Shown piece after piece: positions 26,305-36,528 of a stretch of 64,000 nt of DNA. This DNA comes from Thermoprotei archaeon. Its GTDB lineage: Archaea; Thermoproteota; Thermoprotei; Gearchaeales; WAQG01. The position numbers and the translations under genes were made by a program. Under the pieces are notes generated by a model. The model saw only the letters and a program-made list of their open reading frames with translations. It did no database searches and was not told the DNA's origin. The DNA lies in assembly GCA_038881895.1 (NCBI GenBank), contig JAVZOV010000001.1:310001-374000 (forward strand). The letters are read 5' to 3'. How positions within the stretch are numbered: position 1 is the stretch's first letter; each line of letters opens with the position of its first letter.

Positions 26305-27332
26305 TGTTTCAGTTGGATGTGTTTCCTACAACTCGGATGCGAAGATTACGTTTATCAAAGGTTTTACGGAACCTTATAGCTGAGACTTATGTTAATCCGT
26401 CACAGCTTATAATGCCTTTCTTTGTGAAAGAGGGGTTGGAGGGAAAAGAATCGATCACAACAATGCCAGGTCAGTATAGATTTTCAATAAATGCGTTAGT
26501 TAATGAGGTAAGAGAATTGTTAGAGCTAGGGATAAGATCAGTATTGCTCTTTGGAATACCGTTACATAAGGATGAACATGCTACCTCTGATTATGATCCT
26601 CAAGGTGTTGTTCAGAGAACTATAAGATTGCTAAGGAAAGAATACGGGGATCAAATAGTGATAGTGGCTGATGTCTGTACATGCGAGTACACAACGCACG
26701 GACATTGTGGAATAATAAAAAAGGCGGAGCGAGGGCCTCATACAGGAGAACTTTATGTGGATAATGATGAAACGTTAAAAGTTTTAGCAAAGGTGTCATT
26801 GAGTTATGCTGAAGCTGGTGTTGATATGGTAGCACCATCAGCAATGATGGATGGTCAAGTTAAAGCGATCAGAGAAGCACTTGATGAGGCTGGTTATAAG
26901 GATGTTGCAATAATGGGATACTCTGCAAAACATGCTTCAACACTCTATGGACCATTTAGAGAGGCCGCTAGTTCAGCACCACAGTTTGGGGATAGGAGAA
27001 GTTATCAAATGGACCCAAGAAATGCAAAAGAAGCACTGAGAGAAATTGAATTAGATATTAAAGAAGGTGCTGATATAGTAATGGTAAAACCAGCACTCTG
27101 GTATTTAGATATAATAAAATCAGCGAAAGAGCGATTTAACGTCCCGATCGCAGCGTATAATGTAAGCGGAGAATATACAATGATTAAACTTGCTGCACAA
27201 AATAATTTCATAAATGAAAAAGTAGCAGTGTGGGAGATGCTTACGGCAATAAAACGGGCAGGAGCAGATATCATAATCACTTATTTTGCAAAGGACTACG
27301 CGGGATGGTTGAAAAATGGAGAGATCCCATAA
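26304..27332 (+). CDS. hemB: Delta-aminolevulinic acid dehydratase (porphobilinogen synthase)
   Basis: A 342-residue enzyme that condenses two 5-aminolevulinates into porphobilinogen. The start region [12 protein letters not shown] is typical. The active-site zinc cysteines are present in [14 protein letters not shown], marking the zinc-dependent class. The two Schiff-base lysines are Lys209 (GYSAKHAS) and Lys262 (VMVKPAL). Start is the leaderless GTG 26304. It opens a five-gene operon and overlaps hemL by 17 bases. Glutamyl-tRNA reductase is not in the window, so the first step of the C5 pathway must be encoded elsewhere. Confidence 0.97.
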   Translation: MFQLDVFPTTRMRRLRLSKVLRNLIAETYVNPSQLIMPFFVKEGLEGKESITTMPGQYRFSINALVNEVRELLELGIRSVLLFGIPLHKDEHATSDYDPQGVVQRTIRLLRKEYGDQIVIVADVCTCEYTTHGHCGIIKKAERGPHTGELYVDNDETLKVLAKVSLSYAEAGVDMVAPSAMMDGQVKAIREALDEAGYKDVAIMGYSAKHASTLYGPFREAASSAPQFGDRRSYQMDPRNAKEALREIELDIKEGADIVMVKPALWYLDIIKSAKERFNVPIAAYNVSGEYTMIKLAAQNNFINEKVAVWEMLTAIKRAGADIIITYFAKDYAGWLKNGEIP

Positions 27333-28593
27333 ATTATATGAAAAAGCAAAGACACTCATACCTGGTGGTGTAAACAGTCCAGTGAGAGCATTTCAACCAT
27401 ACCCGTTTTTTGTTTCAAGAGCACAGGGTTCAAAACTAATAGACGTTGATAATAATGAATACATAGATTACGTGATGGGTTATGGTGCACTGCTCTATGG
27501 TCATAAACCAGATTTCATAATAGAAAAGGTAAAGAATGTGTTAGAAAATGGAGTACTGTACGGAGCACCAACAGAAAATGAAATAATCTTAGCAGAGAAA
27601 ATAAGGGAGTTATATCCCTCAATAGAAATGGTGCGATTAGCGAATTCAGGAACGGAGGCAACAATGCATGCTATAAGGTTAGCAAGGGGTTATACTAATA
27701 AAAGAAAAATAATTAAATTTGCAGGTTGTTTCCATGGGTCACATGATGCAGTACTAGTGAAAGCTGGTTCGGGAGCATTAACATTCGGAATACCGTCAAG
27801 TCTAGGAGTCTTAGAGGATACTGCAAAGCATACATTAGTATCACGGTTTAACGATATAGAACTTACAGAAAAGCTTGCAAGGGAATACAGGGATGACTTA
27901 GCTGCAATAATCCTAGAACCAGTAATGGCAAACGTTGGACTCATACTACCGAACATCGAATTCCTCAAATCAGTAAGAGAAATAGCTGATAATACAGGTG
28001 CCATGCTCATATTCGATGAGATAGTGACGGGTTTTAGATTGGCGCCAGGAGGAGCACAGGAATATTATGGTATAAAACCAGATTTAACAACGCTAGGAAA
28101 AATATTAGGGGGAGGATTCCCAATCTCGGCATTTGGAGGAAGGAGCGAGATCATGAGAAATTTAGCTCCACAAGGCAAAGTATACCAGGCTGGAACGTAT
28201 AGCGGAAATACGGTGTCAACAACAGCGGCATTAGCGTCAATAGAATACATAGTAAATAATAAGCACATATACCAAATACTGAGACAAAACACACAAAAAC
28301 TTATAAAACCAATAAGAGAATTCGTACACGATAAAAAATTACCGGTAACAATAAACACATTGGAATCAATGTTTCAAATCTTCTTTACAGACAAGCTAGT
28401 GAGCACGTACGATGACGCGCTTACATCAAACACTGAACTCTTCATGAAATATCACGCGAAACTTCTCAAGCAAGGAATCTTTATACCACCATCCCAATTC
28501 GAAACCTGCTTCCTTTCTACAGCACATACATTACAAGACATAGAAAAAACCACGAACACAATAGCACAAACAATAGGTGAGATCTTTAAATGA
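27316..28593 (+). CDS. hemL: Glutamate-1-semialdehyde 2,1-aminomutase
   Basis: A 425-residue PLP enzyme making 5-aminolevulinate from glutamate-1-semialdehyde. It opens [13 protein letters not shown], has [19 protein letters not shown] (phosphate site), [17 protein letters not shown] and the PLP lysine Lys262 in [18 protein letters not shown]. The start ATG 27316 lies inside hemB and its stop overlaps hemC (ATGA at 28590-28593), so translation is coupled on both sides. This confirms the C5 route rather than ALA synthase. Codon use drifts toward A/C-rich third positions along the gene. Confidence 0.97.
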   Translation: MERSHKLYEKAKTLIPGGVNSPVRAFQPYPFFVSRAQGSKLIDVDNNEYIDYVMGYGALLYGHKPDFIIEKVKNVLENGVLYGAPTENEIILAEKIRELYPSIEMVRLANSGTEATMHAIRLARGYTNKRKIIKFAGCFHGSHDAVLVKAGSGALTFGIPSSLGVLEDTAKHTLVSRFNDIELTEKLAREYRDDLAAIILEPVMANVGLILPNIEFLKSVREIADNTGAMLIFDEIVTGFRLAPGGAQEYYGIKPDLTTLGKILGGGFPISAFGGRSEIMRNLAPQGKVYQAGTYSGNTVSTTAALASIEYIVNNKHIYQILRQNTQKLIKPIREFVHDKKLPVTINTLESMFQIFFTDKLVSTYDDALTSNTELFMKYHAKLLKQGIFIPPSQFETCFLSTAHTLQDIEKTTNTIAQTIGEIFK

Positions 28594-29519
28594 AGCTAAT
28601 AGTAGGAACGAGAGGAAGTAAACTATCCTTAATACAAACCAATGAGGTAGTAGAGGCTCTCAAGAAAATAGACCCTGAGATTCAACTTCAAATAAAGGTA
28701 ATCAAAACAAAAGGTGATATTGATACTCAAACACCACTGTACAGTATGTCAACAAAGGGAATATTTGAAAAAGAAATAGACCATCAATTAATTAATGGTG
28801 AAATTGACCTTGCAGTACACAGCATGAAGGACTATCCAACAGACGTACCAGAACAGCTCATAATAGCAGCGGTGCCACCAAGGAAAAGTCCATTCGACAT
28901 ACTCATAACAAGAGATAACACAACAATAGAAAAATTGAAACCGAACACAACAATAGGAACAAGTAGCTTAAGAAGAGTTACACATATAAAATACCTAAGG
29001 CCGGACATAAACACGCAACCAATTAGAGGAAACATTGACACGAGAATAAGGAAACTAGAGGAGGGAAAAGTGGACGCTTTACTAATAGCTGAGGCAGGAT
29101 TAAACAGACTTAACATAAATTATCACTACCAGAGACTAGGACCAGAACTCATTACACCAGCAGCAGGACAAGGAGCATTAGCAGTAGTGACAAGAAAGGA
29201 TAACACACGATTAATAAACATATTAAACAAAATTACAGATCACAAAACACTCACAGAAACAACAATAGAGAGAAAAATACTAGAGAAACTCCAAGCTGGA
29301 TGCAAAACACCATTAGGAGTATATGCAAACATAATAGATAACAGGATAACACTCATCACATCACTCATCTCGCCAGATTATAAAAAGAGAATACTAATAA
29401 AGGTGCAAGACAACAATCCAAACAAAATAATAGAAAACACTACAAAAGAATTTGCTGATAGAGGCGGGGAAGAAATCATAAAGCAATGGAGGCAAATATC
29501 ATGGGAAAAGTATATATAA
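28590..29519 (+). CDS. hemC: Hydroxymethylbilane synthase (porphobilinogen deaminase)
   Basis: A 309-residue enzyme that polymerises four porphobilinogens. It starts LIVGTRGSKLSLIQTNEV and contains HSMKDYPTDVPEQL, TSSLRRVTHIKYLRPD, IRGNIDTRIRKL and the dipyrromethane-cofactor cysteine Cys238 in LEKLQAGCKTPLGVYA. All conserved active-site arginines are in place. It overlaps hemL by 4 bases and the next gene by about 19. The coding strand is strongly A/C-rich here. Confidence 0.97.
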   Translation: MKLIVGTRGSKLSLIQTNEVVEALKKIDPEIQLQIKVIKTKGDIDTQTPLYSMSTKGIFEKEIDHQLINGEIDLAVHSMKDYPTDVPEQLIIAAVPPRKSPFDILITRDNTTIEKLKPNTTIGTSSLRRVTHIKYLRPDINTQPIRGNIDTRIRKLEEGKVDALLIAEAGLNRLNINYHYQRLGPELITPAAGQGALAVVTRKDNTRLINILNKITDHKTLTETTIERKILEKLQAGCKTPLGVYANIIDNRITLITSLISPDYKKRILIKVQDNNPNKIIENTTKEFADRGGEEIIKQWRQISWEKYI

Positions 29520-30235
29520 TAGGCGCAGGACCAGGAGATTCAGAACTCATTACACTTAAAGCAATAAAAATACTCAGAAGAGCAGATGTAGTAATATATG
29601 ACAGACTTGTGAATTCCAAAATCCTAAAACATGCAAGACAAGCAAAAGAGTTCATATACGTAGGAAAAACACACGGAGACGCTTACAAACAAGAAGAGAT
29701 AAACAAACTCATGATACAGAAAGCAAAAGAACACAATATAGTGGTCAGGTTGAAAAATGGAGATCCATTCATTTTCGGAAGAGGAGGAGAGGAATGCGAA
29801 GCACTTAAAGAGGCAGGGATAGAGTATGAAATCATACCAGGAATTACATCAGCGATCGCAGCACCAGAGTATGCAGGAATACCACTCACACACAGAAATT
29901 ACGCATCATCAGTAGCAATAGTCACAGGACATAGAAAAGAAAACAAACCACTAAATTTACAACAAATACTTAAAGCAGTAGACACAACAGTCATACTCAT
30001 GGGAATATCAACAATACAAGAGATCATAAAACAAGCCCTTGACACGGGACTAGCACCACAAACACCACTGGCAATCATACAAAGTGCAACAACAAAAAGA
30101 CAAAAAACAATAATCACAACGCTCCAAGAAGTAGAAGAAACGCTCAAAAAACATAAAATAAAACCACCAGCCGTCATAGTAATAGGAAAAGTAGCACAAC
30201 TTCACAAAACACTTGCATGGTGCAAAGAGAAATGA
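29501..30235 (+). CDS. cobA: Uroporphyrinogen-III C-methyltransferase
   Basis: About 244 residues of the SAM-dependent SUMT family, making precorrin-2. The start ATG 29501 gives [20 protein letters not shown], the family signature; [24 protein letters not shown] and [20 protein letters not shown] follow. It is a stand-alone SUMT without the CysG oxidase/ferrochelatase part. Its presence between hemC and hemD means the operon feeds siroheme, the alternative heme (Ahb) route or cobalamin. It overlaps hemC and hemD by about 19 bases on each side. Confidence 0.95.
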   Translation: MGKVYIIGAGPGDSELITLKAIKILRRADVVIYDRLVNSKILKHARQAKEFIYVGKTHGDAYKQEEINKLMIQKAKEHNIVVRLKNGDPFIFGRGGEECEALKEAGIEYEIIPGITSAIAAPEYAGIPLTHRNYASSVAIVTGHRKENKPLNLQQILKAVDTTVILMGISTIQEIIKQALDTGLAPQTPLAIIQSATTKRQKTIITTLQEVEETLKKHKIKPPAVIVIGKVAQLHKTLAWCKEK

Positions 30236-30990
30236 TCAGAATATTCCTACTTGGAACACCAGAAACATCACAAAACATAGAAAAAGAACTCAAAAAAATC
30301 GAGAACCCGAACATACAACTTATCAAACTACCAATAATAAAAACAACAAAACTCAAACAAGAAATACAGAGAACAAAACAGATACTGCAAACATTCACGC
30401 CACAATACAACATATACACGAGTAAAACAGCAGTAAAAACAGCACTTAAAGAACTAGAACAATATAAACATAAAATAATAAAAAACTCAATAGGAATAGG
30501 AACGGCAACAGCAAACATGCTCAAAAAATACCACGTAAAAAACGTTAAAACACCAGAACAACATAACACACAAGGAATCATAAAACTTCTACAACAACTA
30601 AAACCAACGCAACCAACTGCAACTTACTCATCAGATCAAATAAACCCAAAACTAGAAGAATGGATAAGAACAAACATAGCAAACAGTCAAATATTTAAAC
30701 TCTACACAATCAAACCATACAAACAAAACATAAAAAAGCTCAAAAAATTCCTAGAACAAAGAGGTCACACAAACATACTCGTGTTCACGTCGATATCGAT
30801 CATAAACTCAATAAAAAATATCATAGAAAACTCAGAAAACATAACTACAATATCAATAAGTCAAAGAATTGCCCAATACGCACAACAACAAGGAATAAAA
30901 ATAAACTACACAATAACACAAACCAACACACAACAAATAAAGAAACAAATCAAGAAGATAATAAATGAAATAGTCAGTTCTCTCTCATAA
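30217..30990 (+). CDS. hemD: Uroporphyrinogen-III synthase
   Basis: A 257-residue protein in the usual place of hemD, starting at ATG 30217 or ATG 30232. Sequence conservation in HemD is always weak; here the two-domain alternation, NSIGIGTATANMLKKY, the segment TPEQHNTQGIIKLL and the LVFTSISIINSIKNI/TTISISQRIAQYAQQQGIK pattern match the family. It is the most composition-biased gene of the window: only about 18-27% of bases on its coding strand are G or T (hand count of three lines), so many residues are Lys, Asn, Gln, Thr and Ile. It closes the operon; the next gene converges 13 bases away. Confidence 0.85.
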   Translation: MVQREMIRIFLLGTPETSQNIEKELKKIENPNIQLIKLPIIKTTKLKQEIQRTKQILQTFTPQYNIYTSKTAVKTALKELEQYKHKIIKNSIGIGTATANMLKKYHVKNVKTPEQHNTQGIIKLLQQLKPTQPTATYSSDQINPKLEEWIRTNIANSQIFKLYTIKPYKQNIKKLKKFLEQRGHTNILVFTSISIINSIKNIIENSENITTISISQRIAQYAQQQGIKINYTITQTNTQQIKKQIKKIINEIVSSLS

Positions 30991-31003
30991 CTTTAAAAAT
31001 TTT

Positions 31004-31903
31004 CTACCCTACCTCTTTTATTATTCTTGTAAGATCACAAACCCTTTGATTGATTTCCGGTAATTCTTTTCCTATTTCTCGGTAAGCGTTTAATGCATCG
31101 TAGAGTGCGTGTAATTCTAAGTGTGTTACTCCATATTTTCTAAACATTCTTGATTCTTCAACGAATAATAATGCAGCTTTTTGGTATGAACGTTCCAGGT
31201 ATGCATTTAATGCCTTCCAGTATGGATGTGGATCTTTGTATATAATTCTACGAATTTTAATCGTGTTAGGCACTTGTTTTATCGTTTGTTTTTTTATTTC
31301 TTCTGGTCTGTTTATACTTATTAAGGATTTCAGTTCAGGATCTACACTTCTCATTTCATCTTCTAGTATGAATCCTATGGTATAAGCACCTCTTATTAAA
31401 TCTGTCACCCTTTTTTGTTTCTTTCTTAATATTGTTTTTATGATTTTATAAACATAATTATATCTGTAGATGGCTAGAAGTGGTTGTGTGATTCCGTTAC
31501 AGAATATAGGTACTGTCACATCATTCTGAGACACATTATTGATTAAGATTTTTATTAATTCTGGTTTTATAAAGGGCATATCCCCTGCTACAAGAAGTAT
31601 GTATTCGTTTTGAAGGTGTTGGATTCCAGCATTGATGCCAACTAGTGGTAAAGAAACCTTTAACGGAGGATCGTCCGGTATAATTTTAATTTCTTTTGCG
31701 TTGATTATTCTCTTATATTTTTCAATACGATCCGGTTTTGTTGTTATGACAATATCTTGTGAAATCTGAGATAGTGCATCGATCACGTTTACGAGCATTG
31801 GTTTTCCATTAATCAGTTCAAGTAATTTATCAGCCCACTGACCACTCGTCTGAAACCTTTTACCATAACCACCTGCCAATACTATAACACCGACATCCAT
31901 CAT
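31004..31903 (-). CDS. mobA: Molybdenum cofactor guanylyltransferase-like protein with extra C-terminal domain
   Basis: A 299-residue protein. Residues 1-200 are a nucleotidyltransferase (VIVLAGGYGKRFQTSGQWADKLLELINGKPML, LVAGDMPFIKPELIKIL), as in MobA, which adds GMP to molybdopterin. The remaining 80 residues form a helical, charged domain (YWKALNAYLERSYQKAALLF...LELHALYDALNAYREIG) not found in bacterial MobA; it may be a DUF309-like or dimerising addition. It is coupled to mobB through a 4-base overlap and follows moeA, so the three provide the last steps of molybdenum or tungsten cofactor synthesis. Confidence 0.88.
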   Translation of the reverse strand: MMDVGVIVLAGGYGKRFQTSGQWADKLLELINGKPMLVNVIDALSQISQDIVITTKPDRIEKYKRIINAKEIKIIPDDPPLKVSLPLVGINAGIQHLQNEYILLVAGDMPFIKPELIKILINNVSQNDVTVPIFCNGITQPLLAIYRYNYVYKIIKTILRKKQKRVTDLIRGAYTIGFILEDEMRSVDPELKSLISINRPEEIKKQTIKQVPNTIKIRRIIYKDPHPYWKALNAYLERSYQKAALLFVEESRMFRKYGVTHLELHALYDALNAYREIGKELPEINQRVCDLTRIIKEVG

Positions 31904-32418
31904 TCTACATCCTTTATAAGCTCCTCAATCTTCAGAAGAATATCATTTATATTATTATACACTGGTATCCCGTTTATTTCTTTATTATCACAATTCAAAC
32001 AGAATATTGCAAGGGGTTTGTTTTCATCGTTCAACAATTCTCTTATCTCTTCAATACTTCTTATCACAATGATTCTTTTAACATTTATTTGTCCTTTTAT
32101 TTTACTGTAAAAGCCCTCAAGCAGTATAAGTTTGATTTCTTGGTCCATCGTTTTTATGATGTTCAATGCAAGCTCTAAGTTTTGTTTACTCATCTTGGCA
32201 TTGACAAAAAGCGTATCAGGTGCTAATCCTATGACTATAGATGCTCCTGCACGCTTTGCTCGCCATGTATCTGTACCCTTCACATCGAATTCTGTGCCTT
32301 CATGGTGTATGTGCTTAATTACAGCGATTTTAGTAGTATGCGAAAATCTCTTTACGATCTCCTCTATTAATGTTGTTTTACCACTATTTTTCCTTCCAGT
32401 AATTGCTAAAATATGCAT
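31900..32418 (-). CDS. mobB: Molybdopterin-guanine dinucleotide biosynthesis protein B
   Basis: A 172-residue P-loop protein starting MHILAITGRKNSGKTTLIEE (Walker A GRKNSGKTT), with IAVIKHIHH and the EGTEFDVKGTDTWRAKRAGA segment typical of MobB, and ILLEGFYSKIKG as Walker B-like strand. It is a GTP-binding accessory to MobA. It lies 18 bases after moeA and overlaps mobA by 4 bases, so the three genes form an operon. Confidence 0.93.
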   Translation of the reverse strand: MHILAITGRKNSGKTTLIEEIVKRFSHTTKIAVIKHIHHEGTEFDVKGTDTWRAKRAGASIVIGLAPDTLFVNAKMSKQNLELALNIIKTMDQEIKLILLEGFYSKIKGQINVKRIIVIRSIEEIRELLNDENKPLAIFCLNCDNKEINGIPVYNNINDILLKIEELIKDVE

Positions 32419-32436
32419 GCTGTATCATTCACCTCA

Positions 32437-33705
32437 TCAATATATTCTTAATGCTTCAATAGGAGAAAACATCCTTACTTCAACAGTATCCCCAACAAAG
32501 AGTTTATCTTTTGGTCTCACAATAATGAAGCCATTCGCTTCTACCAACAATGTGAGAAAAGGTGATCCCCCAAGCTGTTTATATATTGGTTTTGCCTCGT
32601 ACTCACCATTAACATATTTAAGTGAGACTGTTCTGAATGCGTACGATCCTGGTTTTGTTTCAACATCACCTATTAGCCTTGCTTTTACTTTTACGTATGG
32701 ATCACGAACACCAGTTAATTTATAGAACAGCGTTGGCACGACTATGAGAAAAAGTGCTGCAACCGTTGAACCTACATGTCCAGGTATCATGAACACAGGT
32801 TTTTTATTAACTATCGCAAGTCCGCTTACCTTTCCAGGACTTATACGATGACCGTGAAATACTATCGTACCTATTTCGTTAACTACATCAGGCACCAGAT
32901 CATTACTTGAAATTGACACCCCACCAACTACTAAAACTGCATCGTTCTCTCCCACAGCTTTTAAAATCCTTTCTCTAATTTCACCCCTATCATCACTCAC
33001 TATACCATAATGCTGTACATCAAAGCCAAATAGCTTTAGATAGTGTTTAACAATCTGCGAATAATTATCTGGATAAGGTACACCATTATTAGCGCGCTCT
33101 AAAAGATCCGATCCTACAGACATTATTCCTGTTCTAATTTTTCTATAAACCTTTAATCTTGTAATACCTAATTCCATCACCAAACCTATATCCTGCGGCC
33201 TCAACAACGTCCCTTTACTCAGAATCACATCATCACGTTTAAAATCATGTCCCTTCATAACAACAGTCTCACCTGCGTTGACCCTTCTCTTTATTATTAC
33301 GTAATCATTATCTACTTCAGCCTCCTCAAGCCTTACTACCGCATCAGCCCCGAGCGGTAGTGGCGCACCACTCACAGTAAAGACAGCCTCTCCAGATTTC
33401 AGAATAATCTTTTCCGGTTTATCATTAGTATCCATACGCCCCACAATCTTTAATCTCACTGGAAGACCGCTCTCAACATGATCTGTATCAACACTCCGAA
33501 TAGCATAACCATCATAAAACGCTTGATCAAACTCCGGATAATCCTTATTCGAAACAATACTATCAGCCAAAATCCTACCAACAGCATGCTCAACATTAAC
33601 ATCTTCAACGGTCAGATCAAGACCAAAACTGTTTATTGCAAGATCCAAAGCCGTATCAACATCTGTTAACCTCAATATTCTTTTCATCTCAGGCCTAGAG
33701 AACAT
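32437..33705 (-). CDS. moeA: Molybdopterin molybdenumtransferase
   Basis: About 422 residues. It inserts the metal into adenylylated molybdopterin. Motifs are YPEFDQAFYDGYAI, VFTVSGAPLPLGADAVVRLEEAE, IMSVGSDLL, the GGVSISSNDLVPDVV loop and FMIPGHVGSTVAALFLIVVP; domain IV follows. Start ATG 33705 (MFSRPEMKRILRL) is preferred because GAGGTG lies upstream; the longer frame to 33759 adds an unusual hydrophobic tail. Tungsten is the likely metal if the organism is a hyperthermophile; that is inference. First gene of moeA-mobB-mobA. Confidence 0.93.
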   Translation of the reverse strand: MFSRPEMKRILRLTDVDTALDLAINSFGLDLTVEDVNVEHAVGRILADSIVSNKDYPEFDQAFYDGYAIRSVDTDHVESGLPVRLKIVGRMDTNDKPEKIILKSGEAVFTVSGAPLPLGADAVVRLEEAEVDNDYVIIKRRVNAGETVVMKGHDFKRDDVILSKGTLLRPQDIGLVMELGITRLKVYRKIRTGIMSVGSDLLERANNGVPYPDNYSQIVKHYLKLFGFDVQHYGIVSDDRGEIRERILKAVGENDAVLVVGGVSISSNDLVPDVVNEIGTIVFHGHRISPGKVSGLAIVNKKPVFMIPGHVGSTVAALFLIVVPTLFYKLTGVRDPYVKVKARLIGDVETKPGSYAFRTVSLKYVNGEYEAKPIYKQLGGSPFLTLLVEANGFIIVRPKDKLFVGDTVEVRMFSPIEALRIY

Positions 33706-33832
33706 ATCGGTCCACCACCTCTTCACACGTCCTAATAATTCCAGAAATATATATATCATTAACTAAATCAAAAGCGCTCCAGAACAGAAAAAAGACTGTA
33801 ACTATATTTTATACCCCAAACTTCTGGATGAT

Positions 33833-34384
33833 GTGTACTGGTGGGAAGTATTAGGTGGAATTTATGGTTTGTTATTATTTCTTACTTTAGGTTTTTATTT
33901 AAACAAAATAAGACATCTACCAAGCTTAAAACAGATTAATAAAATTATTGACAATGGACCTTTAGTATCTATTATTGTTCCTGTTAAGAATGAAGCTGAT
34001 ACAATTGAAGAATGTTTATCCTCTCTCATTAACCTTAAGTATAAGTCGAAAGAGATCATCGTTGTCCTAGGAGAGTCTACTGATGGAAGTGAGGAGATCG
34101 TAAGAAAGTTTAGCGACGAGATTAAAATTATTCGTGAACCTCCGTTACCTGATGGTTGGATTGGAAAAAATTGGGCCTGTTATATTGGTTATCAAAATTC
34201 AAGTGGAGGTCTACTTCTGTTTACTGATGGTGATACTTCTCATGATGAATATTCACTCTCTAAAACCGTATCCATTATCATTAATGAAAATGTCGACATG
34301 ATTACACTTTTTCCTAAATTCATCTTCAGATCTTTATGGGAAAAACTTATCACGCCCTTAATAGCTGTTTTCATAGGGTTCTGA
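33833..34384 (+). pseudogene. GT2-family glycosyltransferase, truncated by IS607 copy c
   Basis: The first 180 residues of a membrane-associated GT2 enzyme: an N-terminal hydrophobic helix (VLGGIYGLLLFLTLGFYL), then VSIIVPVKNEADTIEECLSSL, the nucleotide-sugar DxD region LLLFTDGDTSHDEYSL, and the start of the following part. The frame stops in the right end of the adjoining element (GFstop made by CATA|GGGTTCTGA). Related enzymes are about 350-400 residues with two or three C-terminal membrane helices. No C-terminal half is found on the far side of the element: tRNA-Gln is there instead, so DNA has been lost. The stump is unlikely to be active. Confidence 0.8.
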
Positions 34385-34385
34385 A

Positions 34386-35597
34386 CTAAGTATGGATTCC
34401 ATACATATCCATACTTAGTTCTTGAGCCTCATCCCTCTTGTCCTCCTCTGGGTTCATTGGAGGGCTCATCGGGGTTAGCTCCCTTCGGGGAAAACCCATG
34501 AATCCCCACATCCTAAGGAACGTTTTCCAAATGTTTATTGACGCGTTTTTCTGCCTATCGATTATAAAACCGCATTTTGGGCACTTGAAGACTGCTCCCC
34601 TTAGGTCTTTGTTGTAGTACCCGCATTTGGAGCAGGTCTTCGAGGTGCCCTTCGCATTCACATATATGGTAGCATAACCATTCCACGCAGATTTGTATTC
34701 CACATACCTTTGTAGTTTGATGTAGTTGTGCTTGCTGTTCTGCCTATTCATACTTCTACTCTTCGTCCTAGCCACCCTCTCCTTGAAGTTCGTCAAGTCC
34801 TCGAAGATATTTGTCCTGTTGGATAGCTGCTTAGCCAGCTTGTGTAGTACATAGTTAACTCTATTTCTCTCCCTTGAACTGTACTTCTCCAGGAGCCTCT
34901 TCCTGGTTTTCTCTGGGAGCTTTTGGATGACCCTCCTCTTCAGCTCGTACGTCCTGTGGATAGTATAAATTTCCTTCAAGCTTATCGAATAGTGTGTTTC
35001 ACCGTCATAACCATCTAAGGTTAAGAGGTTCACGTCCCATGCTATTGGGTCTTTAATCTTTAGCTCCACCTCTTTTCTAACAGTAACTATGAGCCTGTCC
35101 TGTTTAAGTATGAGTTCGCCGAGGTCTAAACCCCTTATCCTATCCCAGCACCACGTCTTCCTCAAATCTACGGTCACGCTCTCTTCATAGGGTTTAATCG
35201 AAACCTTAAGCACGCCGTCCCTGTAACTGTAGAGGGTTTCCTTAACTCTAACGAACTTCCTCCTCAGTTCAGGCCTACCTCTTCCTGCCCGCCCACGTAG
35301 ATATCTTTTCCTCCACGATTCGAGCACGGAATAAGCCTGTTTTATCGCGGAGTCCACGTAATGCTTGGAGTAAACCCACCCCTCAAGATACTTATCCCTA
35401 AGCCACTTCCTAAAAGCCTTATCCTTCCTCAAAAACGGTATAAGCCTCTTGCCCCTTCTTTCCCATGCAATGTTCCTCCATAAGTCATCCAAGATAGAGT
35501 TTAAGATGCGCATGTAGTCCTCTATAAGCTCGTTCACCTCAAGGTTATATGGTATTGAGTACGCTTTAACTAACAAGCTTCTTGACACCTTCAACAA
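34386..35597 (-). CDS. tnpB: TnpB RNA-guided nuclease, IS607 copy c
   Basis: A 403-residue TnpB of a different subfamily from copies a, b and d. RuvC residues are intact: Asp in [12 protein letters not shown], Glu in [11 protein letters not shown] and Asp in [14 protein letters not shown]. Zinc-finger cysteines are CSKCGYY and CPKCGF. N-terminal helical segment starts [17 protein letters not shown]. It overlaps the resolvase gene by 32 bases, the same coupling seen in the HTH-only copies. No sign of inactivation; the C-terminus ([19 protein letters not shown]) ends inside the element. Confidence 0.94.
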   Translation of the reverse strand: MLKVSRSLLVKAYSIPYNLEVNELIEDYMRILNSILDDLWRNIAWERRGKRLIPFLRKDKAFRKWLRDKYLEGWVYSKHYVDSAIKQAYSVLESWRKRYLRGRAGRGRPELRRKFVRVKETLYSYRDGVLKVSIKPYEESVTVDLRKTWCWDRIRGLDLGELILKQDRLIVTVRKEVELKIKDPIAWDVNLLTLDGYDGETHYSISLKEIYTIHRTYELKRRVIQKLPEKTRKRLLEKYSSRERNRVNYVLHKLAKQLSNRTNIFEDLTNFKERVARTKSRSMNRQNSKHNYIKLQRYVEYKSAWNGYATIYVNAKGTSKTCSKCGYYNKDLRGAVFKCPKCGFIIDRQKNASINIWKTFLRMWGFMGFPRRELTPMSPPMNPEEDKRDEAQELSMDMYGIHT

Positions 35598-36180
35598 CCT
35601 CCCTATACTTATGGCTTCTCATGCCGTAGAGCTTTCCAGCGAAATGAGCAACTATGGTGATTAAGTCTTCCACAAGCTCTTCATGAGGAGTTTTCTCTTC
35701 ATGGTTTATCACTTCTATTTCTGTTCCGAAAACTGTGAACATTTTCTTTAAAGTTTCAATACCAAATCTTGTGAGCCTGTCTTCGTAAGCGATTATCAGC
35801 TTGGATATTTTCCTTTCTGAAACCATATTTAAGAGTTTCAGGAAGTTTTTTCTGCCTTCGTTAAGTCCAGAACCAATATCCGTTAAAACTTGAATTTCAC
35901 CGTAACCTTTCTCTTTAGCGTAGCTTGAAATAAGTTGTTTCTGTCTTTCCAAATCATCCTTTTGTGTTGAAGATGAAACCCTTGCATACCCTACAATAAT
36001 TCTTTCCTCTCCTAAATCAAGGATGCGTTTTATTTCGCCTTCAGGTACTCTCCTCCTACCCCCAGGCGTCCTCATACACCTAATTAATCCTTGCTTATCC
36101 CAAATCTGAAGTCGTCTAACGCTAACACCAAGAATTCTACTGGCTTCCTTCATCGTATAATGCTTCTCTACACTCATCAA
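35566..36180 (-). CDS. tnpA: IS607-type serine resolvase
   Basis: A 204-residue recombinase with the DNA-binding domain first, as in IS607. Residues 1-50 are the MerR-like HTH ([24 protein letters not shown], then [13 protein letters not shown]). Residues 60-190 are the catalytic domain: [19 protein letters not shown] holds the nucleophilic Ser, followed by [16 protein letters not shown] and [13 protein letters not shown] with its conserved Arg residues. The C-terminal helix ends with [19 protein letters not shown]. It is the only complete resolvase in the window. Start is within ATGATG at 36180; a TTTTATAG-like box stands upstream. Confidence 0.95.
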   Translation of the reverse strand: MMSVEKHYTMKEASRILGVSVRRLQIWDKQGLIRCMRTPGGRRRVPEGEIKRILDLGEERIIVGYARVSSSTQKDDLERQKQLISSYAKEKGYGEIQVLTDIGSGLNEGRKNFLKLLNMVSERKISKLIIAYEDRLTRFGIETLKKMFTVFGTEIEVINHEEKTPHEELVEDLITIVAHFAGKLYGMRSHKYREVVEGVKKLVS

Positions 36181-36257
36181 AATAAATATCCATGAACGTC
36201 TATAAAAATCTATCTATTTGGAAGCTGCTGTCCAACCCCTAAGATAAGAAAGTTTGT

Positions 36258-36333
36258 TGGTAGCCCGGGTGGGATTCGAACCCACGTCACCGGGTCCAGA
36301 GCCCGGGATCCTTGACCGCTAGACGACCGGGCT
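36258..36333 (-). tRNA. trnQ: tRNA-Gln (anticodon CTG), CCA encoded
   Basis: Minus-strand cloverleaf. Acceptor AGCCCGG pairs with CCGGGCT; anticodon arm CCGGG-CTCTGGA-CCCGG gives anticodon CTG (Gln, CAG codons); T arm is GTGGG-TTCGAAT-CCCAC. The discriminator is A and the sequence continues CCA, so the 3' end is genome-encoded (mature body 36261-36333). There is no intron. It stands 20 bases from the left end of IS607 copy c. Confidence 0.93.
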
Positions 36334-36528
36334 ATTTATACATATTATTTTAGACTAAATAAACTCTACTACGATTACTCACATAAATCCGAAGGATCCT
36401 CCAACTTTAGCCAGAAGAGCGCCAAGATTTTATGCAGATCACTGATGAAAACCCTTATTAAGCTTTCCAACACTTTTCTTGAGCAAATCTTATATTTTCT
36501 TTTTGTAATATTTGTTGAGGTGATTTTG

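Larger units (their letters stand above)
34376..36237 (-). mobile_element. Complete IS607-like element, copy c (resolvase plus tnpB)
   Basis: The only copy with a full resolvase. Left end on the minus strand GGACAGCAGCTTCC near 36237; right end CTTAGTTCAGAACCC ending about 34376, the same final bases as the HTH-only copies. Its proteins are clearly more distant from copies a, b and d than those are from each other, so it is a different subfamily. It could in principle supply recombinase to the others because the outermost bases are shared. It has cut a GT2 gene and now abuts a tRNA gene within 25 bases. Confidence 0.85.
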
